Positions 34,325 through 46,190 of a DNA stretch of 64,000 bases are shown piece by piece. The translations under genes and the position numbers were made by a program. The notes beneath the pieces are model-generated. The model had not been told where the DNA came from. It did not search any database and worked only from the letters and a program-made list of their open reading frames with translations. Every line of letters begins with the position of its first letter. The stretch's first letter is position 1. The DNA comes from Euborellia annulipes. Its lineage: Eukaryota; Arthropoda; Insecta; Dermaptera; Anisolabididae. The stretch covers positions 18,479 through 82,478 of the forward strand of contig JAKCPI010005513.1 of the NCBI GenBank assembly GCA_023213315.1, in the 5' to 3' direction.

Positions 34325-34733
34325 GGCCTATTCTCTAAAAACAGGCTTTAAAATTTAAAATAAACAAATGGGTGTTAAAAAGTAATGTAGAAACAATCAG
34401 CGTTAAAAAAATGCTAATCTCTAAACAAAGTTTTAACAGCGATGTTAACATGTTGCTTTTATTTCAAAGCTATCAAAATCATAACCTTACTTTTTAGATT
34501 AAGGACACCATGTTTATTTTAAACACGAAGTTAAAATATTAAAGGCACCCCCTAGATATGGCATTAATTTTTAACACTATTTACTAAATGTTAACGCTTT
34601 GGCTTTAAATTTTTGTTTACAGAATAGCTATTTGAAGTGATTTTGAATATCATTTTTTAACGCTTACTTTACTTTTTAACACACATTTGTTTATTTTAAA
34701 TTTTAACGCCTGTTTTTAGAGAATAGACCTGAA
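34325..34733. mobile_element. MITE with ~60-base inverted ends
   Basis: Ends AGGCCTATTCTCTAAAAAC (left) and GTTTTTAGAGAATAGACCT (right). Subterminal AAATAAACAAATG and its inverse, and several TTAAC-rich blocks lie inside. A piece of the right end recurs at 47690-47735. Family not identified. Confidence 0.7.
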
Positions 34734-34869
34734 TTTGCTTTCTTATTTAATATTTAAATAGCCCATGATTTGTGGGATGTTCTCTCCTGACTACACTATA
34801 ATATTTGTTTTCAATAATCTTTATTTATTTTTCTTCAAACTTTTAACAGAGATTAACTCCAAAATAGAA

Positions 34870-34986
34870 AGACGGAGATGATATTGGCAATGCTTGAAAA
34901 TTTTCACCGCAAGTGGGATTTGAACCTGAGTTGGGTAGCAACTCTAGTTTCGTAATCCGCAGCTTATCCGATTAGCCATGAGCCTA
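34870..34986 (-). repeat. tRNA-derived SINE, family E
   Basis: Minus strand reads ATGGCTAATCGGATAAGC (A-box half), GGTTCAAATCCCACTTG (B box) and GAAAATTTTCAAGCATTGCC. The same unit is at 62243-62362 on the plus strand. Confidence 0.75.
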
Positions 34987-36365
34987 AAAATATTCAAAAA
35001 TGTCTAAAAACTAAAACACCACACATTATTTAGATATTATTATTATTTTTTGAAGATGAAGAACTCTAATTCCTCTTATTAGATATATTATAGAAGGAAT
35101 AGAATCAAAGTTAAATTTATCAATTTATTTATATAGTTCAATTTATATATTTTATCAATTTCATGATATTCATTCACATCATTAGACCACCAGTTAAATG
35201 AATTTTTTGAAATAAAAGAAAAAAATATTTAAAAATTGACATTTTTTTAAAATGAAATTCATTCATTTAACTTTAAATATGATAATAAATATTATGAATT
35301 ATACCAGTATATCTTCGCCATTTTTGAAAAAAAAAAAAAAAAATAGTGAGGCCTGTTTCAGAATTCCAGAAATCTCATTCCCTGTAAAAGAAGTCCGAAA
35401 GATTCCGCATTCGTCCAATCAATCTTCTTTAACTTAAACGAAAACGTTCACGCCCATATCCATCTTTTCCTCTCTCCTCTCTGGAATTCCAACAATGGCC
35501 GGACTATAAAAAGGGCTTTATCACTTTCAAATTACCTTATTGAAAATATTTCATTTTTTTCTTAAAAATAAAAAAAAAAAGGATCAAGGAATCTATTTTC
35601 TAATATTATACCATTGAACTTGGTACTGCTAAAACATTTTTTGCCAAATTTCATCATATTTCGTCAAAATATAGTTAATAACAATATTCTAAGAAAAGCT
35701 TCATCCTGTTAATAAAATAATCAGAGATTGCTACTTACGTATATTATTAATCATAATTTTTTTTAATACACAGCCATTTCCGCTTAATGCGGACATAGAT
35801 GGACCCCAATAAAGATCGACTTTTCAACTCAATTTCCTCAAAAAAAATTATCTAAGTTTGTTTTAAAATCTTTTTCTAGAAAAGAAAGGGCTCTAATTCG
35901 TAGTATTCGCAATATTAGTAATTCTGTCTCTTTCATTATTTAAAAATTTATTTTTCAATATTATGACTTATTTGTTATTATTTAAATTTGTCAAATATTT
36001 TGAAAATTTGTCAAATGACAAGTTTAAAGTTCAAATTTTGCTTAGTCAATTTTACTATAAATACAAGAAAGAATTACTCACTATCTCATTTATTTATTTT
36101 ATTAGTAGTTAATAGATTTTATAGAATTATGATTTTTAGAATTATTTCTTTAACTGTATTTTTATTCAACTTATAGGTACTAAAATGAATTTTGAATTGA
36201 GATAAGGATAATTTCAAATTAAAGATCTTGTTCGCTATAAAATCAACCATTTGGCATTTGGACGTTTTTAACTTTATTTTCAAATATTTATTTGATAATT
36301 TTCCTCATTACGAAAAACAAAAATGTTGTCGTTTATAATTTTAAAGCCAAGTGATAGGGCTTTTA
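34987..36365 (+). other. Formin intron, no exon recognised
   Basis: AT-rich. A TATA-like ACTATAAAAAGGG at 35503 sits in a slightly GC-richer patch (35440-35520), but no exon or initiator can be tied to it. A weak inverted pair (AAATGAATTTTTTGAAAT, ATTCATTTAACTTT) lies at 35190-35275. Confidence 0.35.
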
Positions 36366-36369
36366 GAAA

Positions 36370-36500
36370 ATTTGTTTAAGGTCTTTATCGGCAGCTAAGG
36401 CCATTTAGAATCAATCCCTATTTATTTCAAATGATTGATAGCCAATTCAAATGAAATAAATTTTTCTCAATTGGTACGGGAAGCGAGCCGGGAGGGGCAC
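36370..36500 (-). repeat. SINE family D copy
   Basis: TTTATCGGCAGCTAAGGCC core, ATTGATAGCCAATTCAAAT body and a degraded head near 36470-36500 (TACGGGAAGCGAGCC). Confidence 0.65.
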
Positions 36501-36779
36501 GTGAAAAGGAATAGGGCTTGTATTCCGGACTGGTAAATAAAATTTTATACCAGACGTTAGAATATATCAATAAATCTTCTTGAAATCGTGCGTTGAAATT
36601 TCCCAAATATTAATTTATAAATTTAATATTCTTAATATAAATGAATTATTTTGCCCTATAGAACTTCGAAAATCTAGAACTTTTTTTTCTTAATCAACTG
36701 TTTACAAGAATATTATAAACAAAATTTTTCTCCATTTTTGCGATTTTGGAATTTTTACTTTCTCCAACCCCATATAAAG

Positions 36780-37290
36780 GCCTATCTTAATATATAGAAA
36801 GTATTGTATTTTTGTCAAAAATTCCATGTTGATGGAAATACCCGTTTTTACACCCCCGAAATCCAAAAAGTACCGGTACTTCTGTATTTAAATTAGGTAC
36901 TGTATCTCCTGGCATATAATACGAAGTTTTTGAACTAAATCGGCCAAAAAGTACTCGGCTCAGTTTTTTCAATTTTCTCAAAATTGATTAAAATTTATAA
37001 CTCAATTATTTTTTAGATGCTGTTTAAAATGTACATTCTCATTTTGCCTTCAAAATTGAAAATATAAATATTTTTATTTCACTATAAATCTAATGAAATG
37101 CTATATATATATGTTAATAAAATAAATCTGGTGTGTCAAACCCAGAACACAACTTACAATTAACCAAGGCAAGAGAGCAACATTAAGCTATTTTATAAAT
37201 AGTCTAATCTTACTTAATTTTACCACCATATATTTTCAATTTTGAGGGAAAATAAGAATATACATTTTAAAGAGCATGTAATTTTTTGTG
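36780..37290 (+). repeat. Repeat A copy, rearranged
   Basis: Starts TATATAGAAAGTATTG, continues with GTCAAAAATTCCATG, TTTTTGAACTAAATCGGCC and TTTTTTAGATGCTG, and reaches AATCTGGTGTGTCAAACCCAG at 37125. A reversed scrap follows to 37290. Confidence 0.7.
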
Positions 37291-37359
37291 ATATTTGTAC
37301 AACAGTACAACAAATTGTTCTGATCGAATCATTATAAAAAGATCAAACTTTTATATTGG

Positions 37360-37675
37360 GAAGAAATTAATTAGCCACTTGCAAATATTTCTGTGACTAT
37401 ACAGACACCATCCTCAGTGCAATTATCGTCTTTCTGAAAATGATTATCATAAAAATAAAAATTATCAGAGACAAATTATTTGCGCAAAAGCCTTAAGTGT
37501 GATGTATTTGAGCACATACTCGAAACCCATGCGCAAATTATTTGTCTCTGATAATTTTTCAATTTATGACAATCTCTTAGAAAGACAATAATTATACTGT
37601 GGATGGTGTCTGTATAGTCACAGAAATATTTGCAATAAATTTAAGCTGTTTTGAGAGTGGCTAATTAATTTTTCC
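37360..37675. repeat. Palindromic element with motif in both arms
   Basis: Arms 37360-37490 and 37520-37670 are inverted copies. They carry CTGAGGATGGTGTCTG...CACAGAAATATTTGC (left arm on the minus strand) and CTGTGGATGGTGTCTG...CACAGAAATATTTGC (right arm, core base changed). ATAATTATCAGAGACAAAT and its complement flank the centre. Confidence 0.75.
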
Positions 37676-38505
37676 TGCTTAATTTCTTGCTATTATGGAT
37701 AAGTTGATTTTAATCTGGAGTATATTAAAATTTCGGGCCTCATTAAACTCCCGGGCTCTAATGGTATGATGGAAGAGTATTATAGGGTGGCTCTTCTCTT
37801 ACTCGTTCCGCCCTTGTTTATATTTCATTCTAATCATAGACGTTATCACGTCAAAAATGATAACTCATTAATCTCCTCCTCCCTGCCACAAAATTCCAAT
37901 TACACAACATCTTCCGTTATTTATTTTTTTTATTTATATTTATTATAGTAATTCCTTGTTCTTGTGCCAAAAATTCTTTTTTAAATTAAAAAAGATAAAT
38001 CAAAATTAAGAAGGTATTTCTGAATATATTTTTATTCAAAGGATGTTGTCACCTATGATGATCAAAGTAAGCATTAGAAATAAAATTCCACAAAATAAAA
38101 ATAAATTCTATTTCTCATCGAAATTCTTTTGGCCAAAATGAGATGATGATATTTCATTCAGGAGTTATTCTTTCAAACATGAATTGAAATGGCTAAAAAA
38201 AAAGATTAGGCTCTAAATGAAAATAGATCTTTAATAATAGACTTTCCTCACTCAGTCATTTGGAATACAAGTATACAAAAAGAAATTGAAAACTATTTTG
38301 AAAGTGAATCTCTTCTTCAATCATGTATGTCACTAGGTTTGACATTTTATAATTAGGCTACTTACATACTCTTCTCGCTTCCTTTTTCTTGATCATAGAT
38401 GCGGTTTCTCTAGAGAACTTAAAGCCGAAATAATTATAATCTTTGTTGATATTATTTTCAATCAAGTTAATAGAAACCTCAACCCTTGTTAAATTAAACA
38501 GTTCA
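37676..38505 (+). other. Formin intron, no feature seen
   Basis: AT-rich intron sequence; nothing recognised. Confidence 0.4.
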
Positions 38506-38509
38506 TTAG

Positions 38510-39000
38510 TTTTTTACTTTCTCTTACCTCTATATATGTTAATATATAGAGAGAGAAAGTATTGGATTCATGTCAAAAATTCGATGTCGAGATTTTGATG
38601 GATTTGATGGACGTTTTGAGTCTCCTTGAATCCAAAAAAGAGGTTTTGGCGACAGGTTCTGTCTGTGTGTCTGTCCGTCTGTCTTTTAACAAAATATCTC
38701 AAGAACGAAAAGAGTTAGGAGATTGAAATTTTATATTTAAGTTAGGTACCCCTCTGAGACGTGACAAGAAGATTTTGAACAAATTCGGCCAAAAAGTACT
38801 AGTACTTTACTGATGCACTTTTTCAGTTATTTTCAACTTTCTCAAAATTCGCTTTAACGATTTTGTTTAAAATTCATAAATCAATTATTTTTTAGATGTT
38901 CTTTAAAATGTATATTCTCATTTTGCCATTGAAACCTTTTGAAGCACACTTTACTTGTACTTCATAGGTAAGATATCACTAGAAATGCCATAGTTACAAA
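38510..39000 (+). repeat. Repeat A copy, left two thirds
   Basis: Begins with the left hairpin TACTTTCTCTTACCTC...GAGAGAAAGTATTG, then GATGTCGAGATTTTGATGG, ACAGGTTCTGTCTGTG, TTAAGTTAGGTACCCC and TGTACTTCATAGGTAAG. It ends before the CACCAGA hairpin. Confidence 0.82.
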
Positions 39001-39780
39001 ATATAATTAATTGTTTTTGTCAAAGGTTGGTACGGATGCCACGTTCATTGATTTCATGCAATGTATATTTTAAATAAAAATCTCGAAATAGCAGATACGG
39101 AAATATAAAAAAAATTTTAATTTCTGATTTTAATGAATAGACTTTTATTTGAATTTGACTTATTTGACCCAGAAGGCGCAAATTCATAGATTTGAATATT
39201 CTCCCCAAACAATTAATCTGTGGAAAAGTGAAATAATAACTCTGAAGGTACTCAAATTTTCGGAAAGAAAATAATTTTCCATTTTCAATATATAGAGATT
39301 TATCAAAATGATTGCGTTCATTTTAGGTCAAAAAAAAATATAATGTGCATGTCTATGTGCCTAAGTGTTTTCAAACCCTTCCTCCTTGAATAAACACTGG
39401 AATGAAATGAGAGCAAAAAGTGATTTCGGTCCATTAAGAGAAATGAGGATATTTACATATTAAAATGATCTCTCTCCTTTAAAAGTCCATAAAAGAAGCA
39501 TCAAAAATTTATTTTTTTTTAAATATACTTATAGGTTCAAATAAAAATAAAATTTTATTTGAAACAAGTAAATAAATGCCTACCAAAATCGTGGAATTTC
39601 TTCTTATTTTAGTCAAAAAAAAAAGTTTTTTCTTTTTTATTTTTAAACTTTTCTATTTCTAGTTTTAGTTAGAAAAATTTATGATGTCACAAACATACAA
39701 ATTCAATGATGTTTTTGGGGTGGAATCTCTTTTGTGAGTCTCTGAGTAATTTCAATATAATTCTTAAAAACTATGTTTAC
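39001..39780 (+). other. Formin intron, no feature seen
   Basis: AT-rich; nothing recognised apart from A and T runs. Confidence 0.4.
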
Positions 39781-39784
39781 TTTT

Positions 39785-40065
39785 CTCTCTCTCCCTCACC
39801 CCCTAAAAAAGATCAGCGCGCGGAATGAAAAAAAAAAAATAAACAAATAAACAAGAATAAAAAAAAAAAAAGAGAGAAATAGAAGAGACTCTTGGCGGGC
39901 ATAATGAACTCTTGCGGCGACGTTGAAGGCGACGGCGCCTTCGCCGGAAATGCACAAATAGACAGTAGAAAAGAACAAAGTGGGGGCGAAGATCTTCCCC
40001 TCTCTCATCGTCACCTTAGGAGTCACCAGGTCAAAAACTTCCCTTGACCTTTGTACCTGCTCAGG
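39785..40065 (+). other. GC-rich island in the formin intron
   Basis: A sharply CpG-rich patch (GCGGCGACGTTGAAGGCGAC and following) in AT-rich surroundings, after a CT-rich tract and ATCAGCGCGCGG. A plus-strand frame from the ATG at 39902 stays open to CACCAG|GTC at 40029/40030. That donor is phase 0, which does not fit the 57150 acceptor. This could be a regulatory element or an unrecognised exon. Confidence 0.4.
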
Positions 40066-40479
40066 TGATATAAATAAATTTTTTCAAAATTCATAATTTA
40101 CCCTTTGACAGAGATAGTTATTTTCTCTTACCTATATATGTAATATATATATATGGCTCATTCTCAAAATAAATCGAAATTGGGCTTACTGAATTGATCG
40201 ATTTTTTTTTAAACTTATTATCGATTTGTTTTTGTTTGTCTTGTTTGATTAAAATATTATAGCGGTCCCCAACTTTTTTGAGTTTGGAAAAAAAAATCGA
40301 AAATAAGGGAATTACAGTTCAGGGATGGAATGATTTTTGATATGTTTTCACAACAATTAGAAACCCTGAAATGTACCAATTTTTTTTTATTTCACAAGTA
40401 TAATAATTAAATTATTTTATTGCAACCCAAAACGTAACAATTTAATTGTTACGAACAAAATATATTGATTTAAGCAAGT

Positions 40480-40805
40480 TTTTCAAAATTCGCTCCAACA
40501 ATTTTGATTAAAATTCATAAATCAATTATTTTTTAGATGCTCTTTAAAATGTTTATTCTCATTTTGCCCTTGAAATCTTCTGAAGTTCACTTTACTCTTG
40601 TACTTCATAGAAAAGATAGGAGAAATGGTTGCTATGGTAACAGAATATAAATTATTTTCCTATGTTTATAAATTTTGCATCTTGAATTCAATATATCATA
40701 CTGTCGGAAACTAATTATATGTCTACACAAAAAACAAGCACAGAACACAACTTTGTCTTACAGGTAAGAGAATGTTGTGTGCTGTGCGTCATCACACCAG
40801 ATTTA
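40480..40805 (+). repeat. Repeat A copy, right half with hairpin
   Basis: CAAAATTCGCTCCAACAATT, TTTTTTAGATGCTCTTT, TGTACTTCATAGAAAAG, AGAAATGGTTGCTATGG, then GCACAGAACACAAC...GTTGTGTGCTGTGCG and TCACACCAGATT. Confidence 0.8.
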
Positions 40806-41062
40806 TTTCAATTATATCCCAATAAATCGCCATTCGTCTGACAATTTAATGATAAATAAAGGCCTTAAGTTCGTAAGAACAATATTCCCAATTAAAATAA
40901 AAATCAGCGGATAATACAATAGTTCAATTAATATATAGATAATGAAGATAAAAGAGTTTCAAATAAACATCCGAAGCCTTTTTATGTTTATTTGTCCTCG
41001 ATATTTATGCATAGAATAATATATCGTATCTTCACTTCCTGTATTATATAATGTATTATTTT

Positions 41063-41068
<6 letters not shown>

Positions 41069-41094
<26 letters not shown>

Positions 41095-41096
41095 CA
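41069..41096. repeat. (AG)n microsatellite
   Basis: About 13 AG units after an A run. Confidence 0.9.
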
Positions 41097-42325
41097 TAAC
41101 TTAACCCTTTTTAAATATTTAAAATTCTCTTCTCAGACATTCTTTCATTTATTTTTTCACCTGTTGGTTATTATTTACGAAAAGGTTAAAAAAAATTCTA
41201 AACTAAATTTAACACTTTAGTTATAGAATTTCTAGAATATTAATTTTTATTTATAGATTTTTTAAAAAATTATTTCCAATTTTTTTTTTTTGGAAATTTC
41301 TTAAATTACGTTTTGTTCATTGTCCAGCATGGCGGAATGCAATTTCAACAATAGTTGTAATATTAAAGTGTTTAATAACTAGCGCTCTCTTTTAATTTCT
41401 CGTGAAAACGACTTTACATGTATAAAATAATAAATATATTACAATACTTCAATATTTGATAAGAAATGTTCTCTACTTAATTCTAATAAGTAGTATAATC
41501 ACATTTTTTTCGGAGAAAATGGTTTGTTTTGTATCGTGTTTGGTTACTGGAAGGTAGGCAACCAAACTTTCTGCACTGAAGCGCTTGTGGAATCAGAAAG
41601 GGCCACCAGCCACTTGACACACTAAATTATTCGGAATTTGTTTATTCTTGTTAAATGTTTTAATTGTTTTCACTCACTACAGTCACTAGTGACACGTTGT
41701 ATTTACTCTGAGAGGTAACTTTCATGGGAATAATACTGAGATGGGTTCCCGTTACCTTCCACAGGAGGAGGCATCTCACAAAGAGTTAGATAATATTTTG
41801 CTATGAGGTGGATTTGAACTCGAGTTGTTTTCAACTCAGGTTTATAAGCTTAACTGCTTTATCCCTTCGGTTAATCGTCTTCTTGTTTCAATTTTTTTTT
41901 AAGTCTTTTTGGAATCTTAGGCCCTATATATTTTAACGATACTCATTATTTAAATGTGGGAGTCCAGGCACATTTACTTTTACTATTTGGTATGACCCGC
42001 GATCCTTGGCTTTAAGTCTATCAATATTGAAATTTGTCATCACCTCTCTAGCCTCTCGACCGACGGGGGAATTGTATTAATTAATGACAAACATTTTTGA
42101 TTTCTTTCGACGATTGTTTATACTATAGTAATAAATTTATCCTTCTTGTTTCATATATAAATAAATAATAATAGCGTTGACAAATCATCTATTTTTTTAT
42201 TTTGAGAAAAGAATGCTAATTAAGAGGGCTTAAATTCCAAATATTGTTCGAAGAGTAAAATGTTTATATACTAAATTTCGGTTTGGTATATTTTTAAAAA
42301 CTTCTTTATATATTTGCTTTGATTT
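41097..42325 (+). other. Formin intron with SINE scraps
   Basis: A tRNA-like minus-strand unit lies at 41808-41880 (GGTGGATTTGAACTCGAG as an inverted B box). A SINE core remnant lies near 41905 (GTCTTTTTGGAATCTTAGGCC). ATACTGAGATGGGTTCCCG at about 41728 also occurs at 33368. Otherwise unassigned. Confidence 0.45.
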
Positions 42326-42339
42326 TTTAATGTCTCTAA

Positions 42340-42720
42340 ATTCCAACATGTTTTTTTTTCTCTTCCTCCTCCTCCTCCTCTTCTTCTTCATCCTCATCCT
42401 CCTCTTTTTCTTCGGCGCCCCTGGCATTCGCGACGGAGCGTCGCGTTCCAAACAACATCATCGTCATCGTTTTCGACGTCGATGTCTACGTTGTCGTCGT
42501 CGTCGTCGTTTTACTACTATTCCCCAAATGCACGTGGCCGGCCCCGAGTGCCCCGAGTCGGGGGCACGTGCCTGGCGCCTGAGTCACCGTTTCACTCTTC
42601 TTCTCTCAAGTCGTCCCTTCGTCCTGCCCACCCACAGTCACGTTTCCTGTGCTGATCGGATTGCATTCGCTCCAGTCTTCTCTCTGATGACAAATATATG
42701 ACCCACGGCCCCCTATCTAT
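42340..42720 (+). other. GC-rich, CT- and TCG-repeat island in the formin intron
   Basis: A TCC/TTC-rich tract, then GACGTCGATGTC, a GTCGTCGTCG run, and two CACGTG E-boxes (42531 and 42565) in GGCCGGCCCCGAGTGCC context. GC content is far above the surroundings. The overlapping ORFs are low complexity and not convincing as protein. A regulatory function is possible. Confidence 0.4.
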
Positions 42721-43309
42721 GTTCTCCCGCTCGCCACAAATCACATGTCTGCGGTTTCTATTTTCTTTTTTTGTTTGTTTTTATTTGCCTCTCCCGTCGT
42801 CCGTCGATTGCGTAAAATATTTTATAACTAAACATCTCCAAGTCTCTCTCTCGGTCACAAGGAACAGCAAAATCTATCACATTTTGATGTTTAAAAACTA
42901 ATTGTTACATATATTCTAGTTAAAAAATGTCATCAATTTTAGAATTTTAAAATTACCACCTCTATACATACACAGAGGTTTTTCGGCCAATTAGTATTGA
43001 ATATTTTTTGTATTAAGCTGGACTTGAACTTGAGTCACCTTGAACTCCCTCACTTGAAAAGCACTAATTCAAAAATAATTAAAATCAAAAAGTTTCAATC
43101 TTTGATTTAATATATTCTTAACAAATATTATTTATTAAAAATAACTTTTGCCTGTGAGCAAGGGCGGTAACAAGGGGCGGGGAGGGGGTGGTAATTATCC
43201 CTCTCTCCTTCGATATTCAAAATAAAGATACTATTCAATTATTAGTTGAATAGGCCTACTCTATTTACAGTATATTGGAGTCAGGAGGAATGAAGTCGAC
43301 TTTTTAATT

Positions 43310-43535
43310 AATCAACTTTTAGCATAAATGTTTCGGTCACCTTAACGGATGGCTATGTAGTAAATGTGTCTTTATCATATAAATTTAAAAATATTTTTGT
43401 GGAATATTCTAGCAACATATTTATATTGCTCCAGCCTAATGCATCCTATGTAATTATAAATTTTTTGACAAGCTTTAAAAACTTACAATGGCATGATGAT
43501 GGCATCCCTTATGGTGACCGAAATGTTTAAGCTGA
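43310..43535. repeat. Palindromic element, GAAATG variant
   Basis: AAATGTTTCGGTCACC (43327) and GGTGACCGAAATGTTTAA (43516) are inverted copies around a ~170-base centre. A SINE core (GGCCTCAGATGCCGAAAAA) follows at 43583. Confidence 0.55.
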
Positions 43536-43904
43536 ATAAATTGTAAACGTGATCTAATTAAAACGTTTGGCTACCTTTCAATGGCCTCAGATGCCGAAAA
43601 AGCCATTAAACAAATTAAAGAAAATGATTAAAAAACTTTATGTTGTTCAAAATTCCTTATTAAAAAAACTTCAAATCTCTCCAAAATTTCTTATTAAATT
43701 TCTATATGAAAATATTTTTACATTATTTTAATAGCTCAAGTTTCCATCAGGACATGAAAAGTGCCAAGTTTACCTTTGGCTTTACTCAAAAAATTTCATC
43801 CAGACAAGTTGCAAAATTATTATTTTTTTTAAAATTAACTCTAAAACTATATCTTGTACAAAAATTAACTTTATTTGATAAAATTTAAAGATTTTACCAT
43901 AGGG

Positions 43905-44216
43905 AAAAAATTGAATTTATTTGAAAGATTCCAGCTAATTAATTCAAGGCAAAAAATTAATTATTTTTTAACCCAATAATTACTAATTTAATTATTTATT
44001 AGATATAGAGCGAATTTTTTTAAAATATCTTTTTTTAATGCGATTAATCTAAAAAAAAAATTTTTATTTTTTCGAAAATCAAAAAAGGGCTTCGATAATT
44101 TGTAGATATTTTAAATAGCTTTAATTAAAAAAAAATCAAGGTCGATAGCTTCAAAATTGTGGTCGCTGGAAAGTCCCAAAATTAGCACCCCGAGACGCGC
44201 ACCTTAAAAATAATAG
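43905..44216 (-). repeat. Repeat G copy
   Basis: Inverted relative to the copies at 45845 and 48712. Shared blocks include TTTTCGAAAATCAAAAAAGG, AATTACTAATTTAATTA, GTCGCTGGAAAGTCCC and GCACCCCGAGACGCGC. No open frame. Confidence 0.7.
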
Positions 44217-45290
44217 AAAAAATTTACATTACCCCCATCCTAAAAAAATAATTATAGATTCTTCTTGACTTGAAGATACACTCGACTCTTCTCAAAGTTT
44301 GTTTTGACTTTAAATTAATTAAATTTAATTTCATATTGTTTAGGAAAAAAAAAAAACAATTCCATATTCATCAATGAATGACCTTCTTATGTTATCTAAC
44401 AGACCAAATGTCCTTCCTTCCTCCTCTTTACTCATCACAAAAATATTCCAATTAATTGATGCAATGCATTCAAAAATAAACCATAAAATAATTTTAAAGC
44501 TAACATTTTTTATCTTTTTTCAAGGCCCGAATCATGATCGAATGGATAGAGGTATTAACAATGACAATAATAGTCTAATTATTATCTCAAAAACCACCCC
44601 TTGCAAGGGATACGGGGCTTGATACAAACATTTATTTAAACCATTATGTCTGGATAATATTTATTTGAATTACTATTTTAGAAACAAAAACAAAATATCT
44701 CCACCAAGGACAATAGCCTTAACCTTATTTAATTAATTAATTTCATTTTAAAGTAAATATTTACGAATTTTATTCAAGGAATTGTCCTAATCAAGATATG
44801 ATAAATAAATGGATCGCATCTTCAACTTCATCATCCATTAATGAAAATATCAAATTTAACTTTTTTTTTATCGTAAAATTTCTTTATTTTATTGACTAAT
44901 CATCATGTTGGAGATAATATTATTTTTTTGCCTTTTTTTTATCTCTTGCTCGTGAGGTGTTCTCGTGTACAAATTATTAAGGAGATCAGACTTTGAGGCG
45001 ACTCTGTTATTTTTTTCATTTTCTTTTTATTTTTGTGTACTATTTTATTTAATACTCTGTAAATATAGAGTATTCAAAATAAGTATTGGATTAAATTGAA
45101 GTAGATATGTGGATCATAGATTGGAAATTCCTAATTAAGCTTCTTTATCTTTAAATTATTTAAAATAATTCTTGATTATATAAAATTTTATTTTTTTGTA
45201 CACCCGAAATTCTTGCGTACGTGGATAATATTGATAAATTCGTCAGTTTCCTAATTAAGCTGACGTATAAAAAATATATCACCAACTTTT
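44217..45290 (+). other. Formin intron between the two inverted repeat G copies
   Basis: AT-rich; no exon, RNA gene or strong repeat seen. Confidence 0.4.
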
Positions 45291-45299
45291 ATATTTTCT

Positions 45300-45812
45300 A
45301 AAGGTAGGCCTAATGATATTTCATGCATTCATTCAACTTTTTCTTTATATTTTGTTATCATGGCAATCATTTCTCCTATCTTTCCTATGAAGTACAAGAA
45401 GAGTAAAATGGCCTTCATAAGATTTTAATGGCAAAATGAGAATCTACATTTTAAAGAGCATCTAAAAAATTATTGATTTATGGATTTTAATCAAAATCGT
45501 TGGAGCGAATTTTGAGAAAATTGAAAAAAAAAAAAAAAAACTGAAAAAGTTAATCAGTAAAGTACTAATACAATTTGGCCAATTTTGTTCAAAGGCTTAT
45601 TTTCACGCCTTAGGGGGGTGCTTAACTTAAATATAAAATTTCAACCTCCTAGCTCAAATTGAACATGATTAAAATTGAACACAGTCCCACCATGTCGCGA
45701 AAACCACTTTTTTGGATTCAGGGACCTCAAAACGTCTATATTCATCAAAATCTCGACATCGAATACTTTCTCCCTATATATATTAACATATATAGAGATA
45801 AGAGAAAGTAAA
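45300..45812 (-). repeat. Repeat A copy
   Basis: Minus orientation: CATGGCAATCATTTCTCC, AAGAGCATCTAAAAAATTA, CAAATTGAACA-type block, ACCACTTTTTTGGATTCAG, TCAAAATCTCGACATCGAA, and the left-end hairpin TACTTTCTCCC...GAGAAAGTA at 45770-45812. Confidence 0.8.
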
Positions 45813-45844
45813 AATAACATTCAAAAAGAATATTTAAATTTAGT

Positions 45845-46190
45845 TTAAGGTGCGCGTCTCAAGGTGCTGATTTTGGGAGTTTCCAGCGGCCACAATTTTG
45901 AAGCTTTCGACCTCAATTTTTTTTTAAATTAAAACTCTACAACTTATAGAAGACCTTTTTTTGATTTTCGTAAAAAAATTTTAGATTTAATCACATTAAA
46001 TAAAATATATTTAAAAAAATTCTGTCTATATCTTTTAGATAATTAAATTAGTAATCATTGTGTTAAAGACTAATTAATTTTTTGCCTTTAATTAATTAGC
46101 TGGAACCTTCCAAATGAAATGGACAAAAATGCTTGTTTCCCTATGGGCAGAACTAACGCCATCTCTTGCCGCCTCGAGTAACCAGCTTCT
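45845..46190 (+). repeat. Repeat G copy
   Basis: AAGGTGCGCGTCTCAAGGTG, GTTTCCAGCGGCCAC, TTTTTTTGATTTTCG, TTAAATTAGTAATCATTGTG, then AACGCCATCTCTTGCC. It forms a ~1.9 kb-wide inverted pair with the copy at 43905. Confidence 0.7.

Noticed and set aside
35503..35512. TATA-like ACTATAAAAAGGG in the formin intron
   Set aside because: No initiator, exon or donor lies at the right distance; such strings are expected by chance in AT-rich DNA.
40258..40292. GCGGTCCCCAACTTTTTTGAG, similar to a hAT MITE end
   Set aside because: No matching opposite end or target duplication was found nearby, so it is not called as an element.
42230..42451. Minus-strand ORF rich in Lys and Arg
   Set aside because: It is the translation of the TCC/TTC microsatellite, with no domain or splice context.
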